DNA from: Caenimonas sedimenti
GTDB taxonomy: Bacteria > Pseudomonadota > Gammaproteobacteria > Burkholderiales > Burkholderiaceae_C
Assembly: GCF_007833165.1 (NCBI RefSeq)
Contig: NZ_VOBQ01000004.1
Span: forward strand, 248,001 to 312,000
DNA length: 64,000 bases
Direction: 5' to 3'
The translations under genes and the position numbers were made by a program. This document shows positions 61,503 through 64,000 of this stretch, one piece after another (positions within the stretch are counted from its first letter, which is position 1; every line of letters starts with the position of its first letter). The notes beneath the pieces were generated by a model. That model searched no databases. It saw nothing but the letters and a program-made list of their open reading frames with translations, and was not told the DNA's origin.

Positions 61503-61726
61503 CGCCGGCGCAGCACGTGGACGAATTCGCCGTCTACCGTCTGCTGCTCGACCAGCTCGTTGCCGGTCTGCTTGGAGAAAGCCTGGAAATCCCGGAGTGA
61601 ACCGCCGTCGGTGGAGACGACCTTGAGCAATTGGCCGCTCTGCATCTCCGTCAACGCCTTCTTGGCCTTCAGGATGGGCAGGGGGCAATTCAGGCCACGG
61701 GTGTCGAGTTCCTTGTCGATCTGCAT
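61499..61726 (-). CDS. tusA: TusA/SirA-family sulfurtransferase
   Basis: 75 aa, one small domain. C14-P-L-P17 in LNCPLPIL is the conserved persulfide-carrying cysteine motif of TusA. In E. coli it relays sulfur to TusBCD for tRNA 2-thiouridine; relatives act in sulfur oxidation and molybdenum cofactor synthesis. The stop codon overlaps galU in the CTAG bases (61499-61502). The start ATG 61726 gives [14 protein letters not shown], usual for the family. Divergent from gmd with 85 bases between. Confidence 0.92.
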   Translation of the reverse strand: MQIDKELDTRGLNCPLPILKAKKALTEMQSGQLLKVVSTDGGSLRDFQAFSKQTGNELVEQQTVDGEFVHVLRRR

Positions 61727-61811
61727 GTAAGCCTTCGAGAATTCGCAATTCTAAAGAAACGAGGTCGCACATCCTGTCACATAATTGCAGTCAAGCACAG
61801 GGACTTCACCA

Positions 61812-62939
61812 ATGACAAAGCGCGCACTCATTACTGGAGTGACCGGACAAGACGGATCCTACCTCGCCGAATTCCTGCTGGAGAAAGGCTACGAAGTCCA
61901 TGGCATCAAGCGCCGGTCTTCCATGTTCAACACGGGGCGCATCGACCACATCTACCAGGACCCGCACGTCGACAACAAGCGGTTCATCCTGCACTACGGG
62001 GACCTGACGGACAGCTCCAACCTCACGCGCATCATGCAGGAAGTGCGGCCGGACGAGGTTTACAACCTGGGCGCGCAGTCGCACGTGGCCGTGAGTTTCG
62101 AGGCACCTGAATACACGGCCGATGTGGATGGCATGGGCACGCTGCGGTTGCTGGAAGCCATCCGGCTCCTGGGGCTCAAAGACAAGACGCGCTTCTACCA
62201 GGCATCGACCTCCGAGCTCTACGGGCTGGTGCAAGAAACTCCCCAGAAGGAAACGACGCCGTTCTATCCCCGTTCCCCCTATGCCGTGGCGAAGCTCTAC
62301 GCCTACTGGATCACGGTGAACTATCGCGAGGCCTATGGCCTGTACGCGTGCAACGGAATCCTGTTCAACCACGAGTCCCCGCGCCGGGGCGAAACCTTCG
62401 TCACCCGCAAGATCACGCGCGGGCTTTGCAACATCGCGCAGGGGCTCGAGCAGTGCCTCTTCATGGGCAACATGGATTCGCTGCGCGACTGGGGGCACGC
62501 CAAGGACTATGTGCGCATGCAGTGGATGATGCTGCAGCAATCGGAAGCGCGCGATTTCGTGATCGCGACCGGCAAGCAGTTTTCGGTGCGCGATTTCATC
62601 CGCATGTCGGCAAGCAACCTCGGTATCGAACTGCGCTTCGAGGGTGCTGGCATCGAAGAGAAGGGCATCGTGGCTGCTGTGCGCGGCGACGACGCGCCGG
62701 CAGTGAAGCCCGGGGACGTGCTCGTCGCGGTGGACCCACGCTACTTCCGTCCGGCGGAAGTGGAAACCCTCCTCGGCGACCCGACGCTGGCCAAGGAGAA
62801 ACTCGGCTGGACGCCGGAGGTCTCCACCGAATCCATGTGCCAGGAGATGGTGGCCGCGGACCTGGCCGAGGCCAAGCGCCATGCATTGCTGCGCTCGCAC
62901 GGATACCACCTGCCCGTGTCCGTGGAGAATGCCTCGTGA
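61812..62939 (+). CDS. gmd: GDP-mannose 4,6-dehydratase
   Basis: 375 aa. Rossmann motif [15 protein letters not shown], catalytic SPYAVAK (YxxxK) and [16 protein letters not shown] are the GMD hallmarks. It converts GDP-D-mannose to GDP-4-keto-6-deoxymannose, first step to GDP-L-fucose or GDP-rhamnose. ATG 61812 ([10 protein letters not shown]) is typical; a start at 61785 is less so. The stop overlaps the fcl start as GTGA, so both are coupled. Confidence 0.95.
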   Translation: MTKRALITGVTGQDGSYLAEFLLEKGYEVHGIKRRSSMFNTGRIDHIYQDPHVDNKRFILHYGDLTDSSNLTRIMQEVRPDEVYNLGAQSHVAVSFEAPEYTADVDGMGTLRLLEAIRLLGLKDKTRFYQASTSELYGLVQETPQKETTPFYPRSPYAVAKLYAYWITVNYREAYGLYACNGILFNHESPRRGETFVTRKITRGLCNIAQGLEQCLFMGNMDSLRDWGHAKDYVRMQWMMLQQSEARDFVIATGKQFSVRDFIRMSASNLGIELRFEGAGIEEKGIVAAVRGDDAPAVKPGDVLVAVDPRYFRPAEVETLLGDPTLAKEKLGWTPEVSTESMCQEMVAADLAEAKRHALLRSHGYHLPVSVENAS

Positions 62940-63901
62940 CAGCGGGCGCCATCTTCGTGGCGGGGCACCGTGGGATGGTCGGTTCGGCCATCGTGCGGCG
63001 TCTGCGAGCGTTAGGGCGCGAGAACATCGTCACGGCGGGGCGCGACGAGGCGGACCTGACGCGCCAGGAGCAAGTCGAGGCTTTTTTCGAGCGCCATGCG
63101 ATCGAGCAGGTGTACCTGGCGGCGGCCAAGGTGGGCGGCATCCATGCCAACAACACCTACCCCGCGCAGTTCATCTACGAGAACCTCATGATCGAGTGCA
63201 ACGTGATCCACACGGCGCACAAGGCCGGCGTGCAGAAACTGTTGCTGCTCGGCTCCTCATGCATCTATCCCCGTGCCGTGGCGCAGCCGATGCGCGAGGA
63301 CGCGTTGCTCACAGGTGTGCTCGAACCCACCAACGAGCCCTACGCGGTGGCGAAGATCGCCGGGATCAAGCTGTGCGAAAGCTACAACCGCGAGTACGGG
63401 CGCGACTACCGCAGCGTGATGCCGACCAACCTGTACGGCCCCAACGACAATTTCCACCCCGAGAACAGCCACGTGATCCCGGCGCTCATGCGCCGTTTTC
63501 ACGAGGCCGCGCGCAATGGCCAGGAGGAGGTTGTTGTCTGGGGCAGCGGCAAGCCGATGCGAGAATTCCTGCACGTGGACGACATGGCGGCCGCTTCCGT
63601 GCACGTGATGGACCTGGCGTTCGACACCTACCGCGCGAACACCGACCCCATGCTTTCGCACATCAACGTGGGCACAGGCGTCGATTGCACCATCCGCGAG
63701 CTGGCGGAAACCGTGGCCGAAGTGACCGGGTTCAAGGGACGGCTGGTTTTCGATGCCTCCAAGCCGGACGGCACGGCGCGCAAGCTGATGGACGTGGCCA
63801 AGCTGGAACGCATGGGGTGGAAAGCCACCATTCCGTTGGCTGATGGCATGCGGCAGACCTATCGGTGGTTTCTCGAACACGCCGAGGCGGTTCGAAGCTG
63901 A
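62936..63901 (+). CDS. fcl: GDP-L-fucose synthase
   Basis: 321 aa. SDR epimerase/reductase with [20 protein letters not shown], the catalytic YAVAKIAG (YxxxK) and [12 protein letters not shown], as in Fcl/WcaG. It epimerises and reduces the Gmd product to GDP-L-fucose. The start is GTG 62936 overlapping the gmd stop. It ends 14 bases from the convergent partial gene. With Gmd it makes a fucose donor for surface polysaccharide. Confidence 0.95.
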   Translation: MTAGAIFVAGHRGMVGSAIVRRLRALGRENIVTAGRDEADLTRQEQVEAFFERHAIEQVYLAAAKVGGIHANNTYPAQFIYENLMIECNVIHTAHKAGVQKLLLLGSSCIYPRAVAQPMREDALLTGVLEPTNEPYAVAKIAGIKLCESYNREYGRDYRSVMPTNLYGPNDNFHPENSHVIPALMRRFHEAARNGQEEVVVWGSGKPMREFLHVDDMAAASVHVMDLAFDTYRANTDPMLSHINVGTGVDCTIRELAETVAEVTGFKGRLVFDASKPDGTARKLMDVAKLERMGWKATIPLADGMRQTYRWFLEHAEAVRS

Positions 63902-63914
63902 TCCCTGCGCCTGT

Positions 63915-64000
63915 TCAACCCCGCCGGAATTCCACGAACTCCGGCTCGTAGCCCTTGCCGCGCAGCCACTCGGCCAGCGCATAGCCTGTGCCGGCCGGCC
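63915..64000 (-). CDS. C-terminal fragment of an unidentified protein
   Basis: The last 27 codons (ending in GYEPEFVEFRRG then TGA at 63917-63915) of a gene that begins beyond the right edge. The fragment has no family motif; its helix GYALAEWLRGKGYEPE could be the end of a glycosyltransferase or epimerase, given the polysaccharide genes next to it, but this is a guess. It converges on fcl. Confidence 0.55.
   Translation of the reverse strand, partial: PAGTGYALAEWLRGKGYEPEFVEFRRG

Noticed and set aside
1..64000. CRISPR array, tRNA or rRNA genes, insertion sequences
   Set aside because: Looked for regularly spaced repeats, cloverleaf-like sequences and transposase genes; none was found. The repeats present are short dispersed palindromes.

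Overview
The window is GC-rich chromosomal DNA that looks like a betaproteobacterium of the order Burkholderiales, most likely Comamonadaceae-like. The evidence is gene content and order: Bug-type tripartite tricarboxylate receptors, the FmdB–DUF502–aspS–nudB run, the DUF971–ubiE–Tim44–ubiJ–ubiB cluster, a DUF3683 flavo-iron-sulfur protein, a ugp operon, and a rubrerythrin–iron-sulfur–DUF3501 group. It is densely packed, and no stretch above 300 bases lacks a gene. I saw no rRNA, tRNA, CRISPR array, insertion sequence or prophage. Both ends cut genes: an S41 protease tail at the left and the last 27 residues of an unknown protein at the right.

Layout. 1-1.3 kb: protease tail and a HesA/MoeB/ThiF adenylyltransferase, followed by an abnormal poly-G/poly-C tract. 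1.4-3.8 kb: comC-suyB-suyA, a sulfolactate-degrading operon. 4.2-6.8 kb: a two-component group with a lone receiver, a NarL-type regulator and a CHASE3-type histidine kinase. 7-10.3 kb: small envelope and stress proteins (DUF883, holin-like, BON) and a zinc peptidase. 10.4-13.4 kb: a ligase-associated helicase coupled to a MarR regulator. 13.5-18.5 kb: two Bug receptors, a sulfatase and a SulP anion transporter. 18.5-22.2 kb: small metabolic and unknown genes, a DMT transporter, and a BLUF blue-light sensor directly behind folE. 22.3-28.2 kb: a matrixin-like protease, DNA ligase, MBL exonuclease, cardiolipin synthase, an EEP-family hydrolase and nudB. 28.3-32.6 kb: aspS, DUF502, FmdB and a frameshifted solute:sodium symporter. 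32.7-37 kb: ubiquinone genes. 37-40 kb: a TpsB transporter and a tandem-FecR protein. 40.3-44.2 kb: a 1296-residue flavo-iron-sulfur protein. 44.3-49.4 kb: ugpBAECQ. 49.5-54.8 kb: the rubrerythrin operon, divergent from a VOC–monooxygenase–DUF2783 operon. 54.8-57.6 kb: valS. 57.7-64 kb: nucleotide-sugar genes (FlaA1/WbpM-like dehydratase, galU, gmd, fcl), with a degenerate 2-hydroxyacid dehydrogenase and tusA.

How the genes work together. SuyAB would release sulfite from sulfolactate. The sulfatase and SulP transporter nearby also handle sulfur, which suggests an organosulfur theme. FolE and NudB are the first two steps of folate synthesis. Helicase, ligase and exonuclease belong to one known DNA-repair gene set, but here the helicase lies about 10 kb from the other two. 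The Ugp system imports glycerol-3-phosphate and its diesters, and UgpQ hydrolyses the diesters. GalU, Gmd and Fcl make UDP-glucose and GDP-fucose for surface polysaccharide.

The most interesting non-coding signals are: a 37-bp OxyR-like dyad next to a Fur-like box between the rubrerythrin and VOC operons; two near-identical 19-mers 41 bp apart before galU; a MarR-type dyad at 13.4 kb; and a dispersed palindromic repeat family, often in head-to-head pairs. Two G/C homopolymer anomalies (1.3 kb and 32.2 kb) may be assembly errors.
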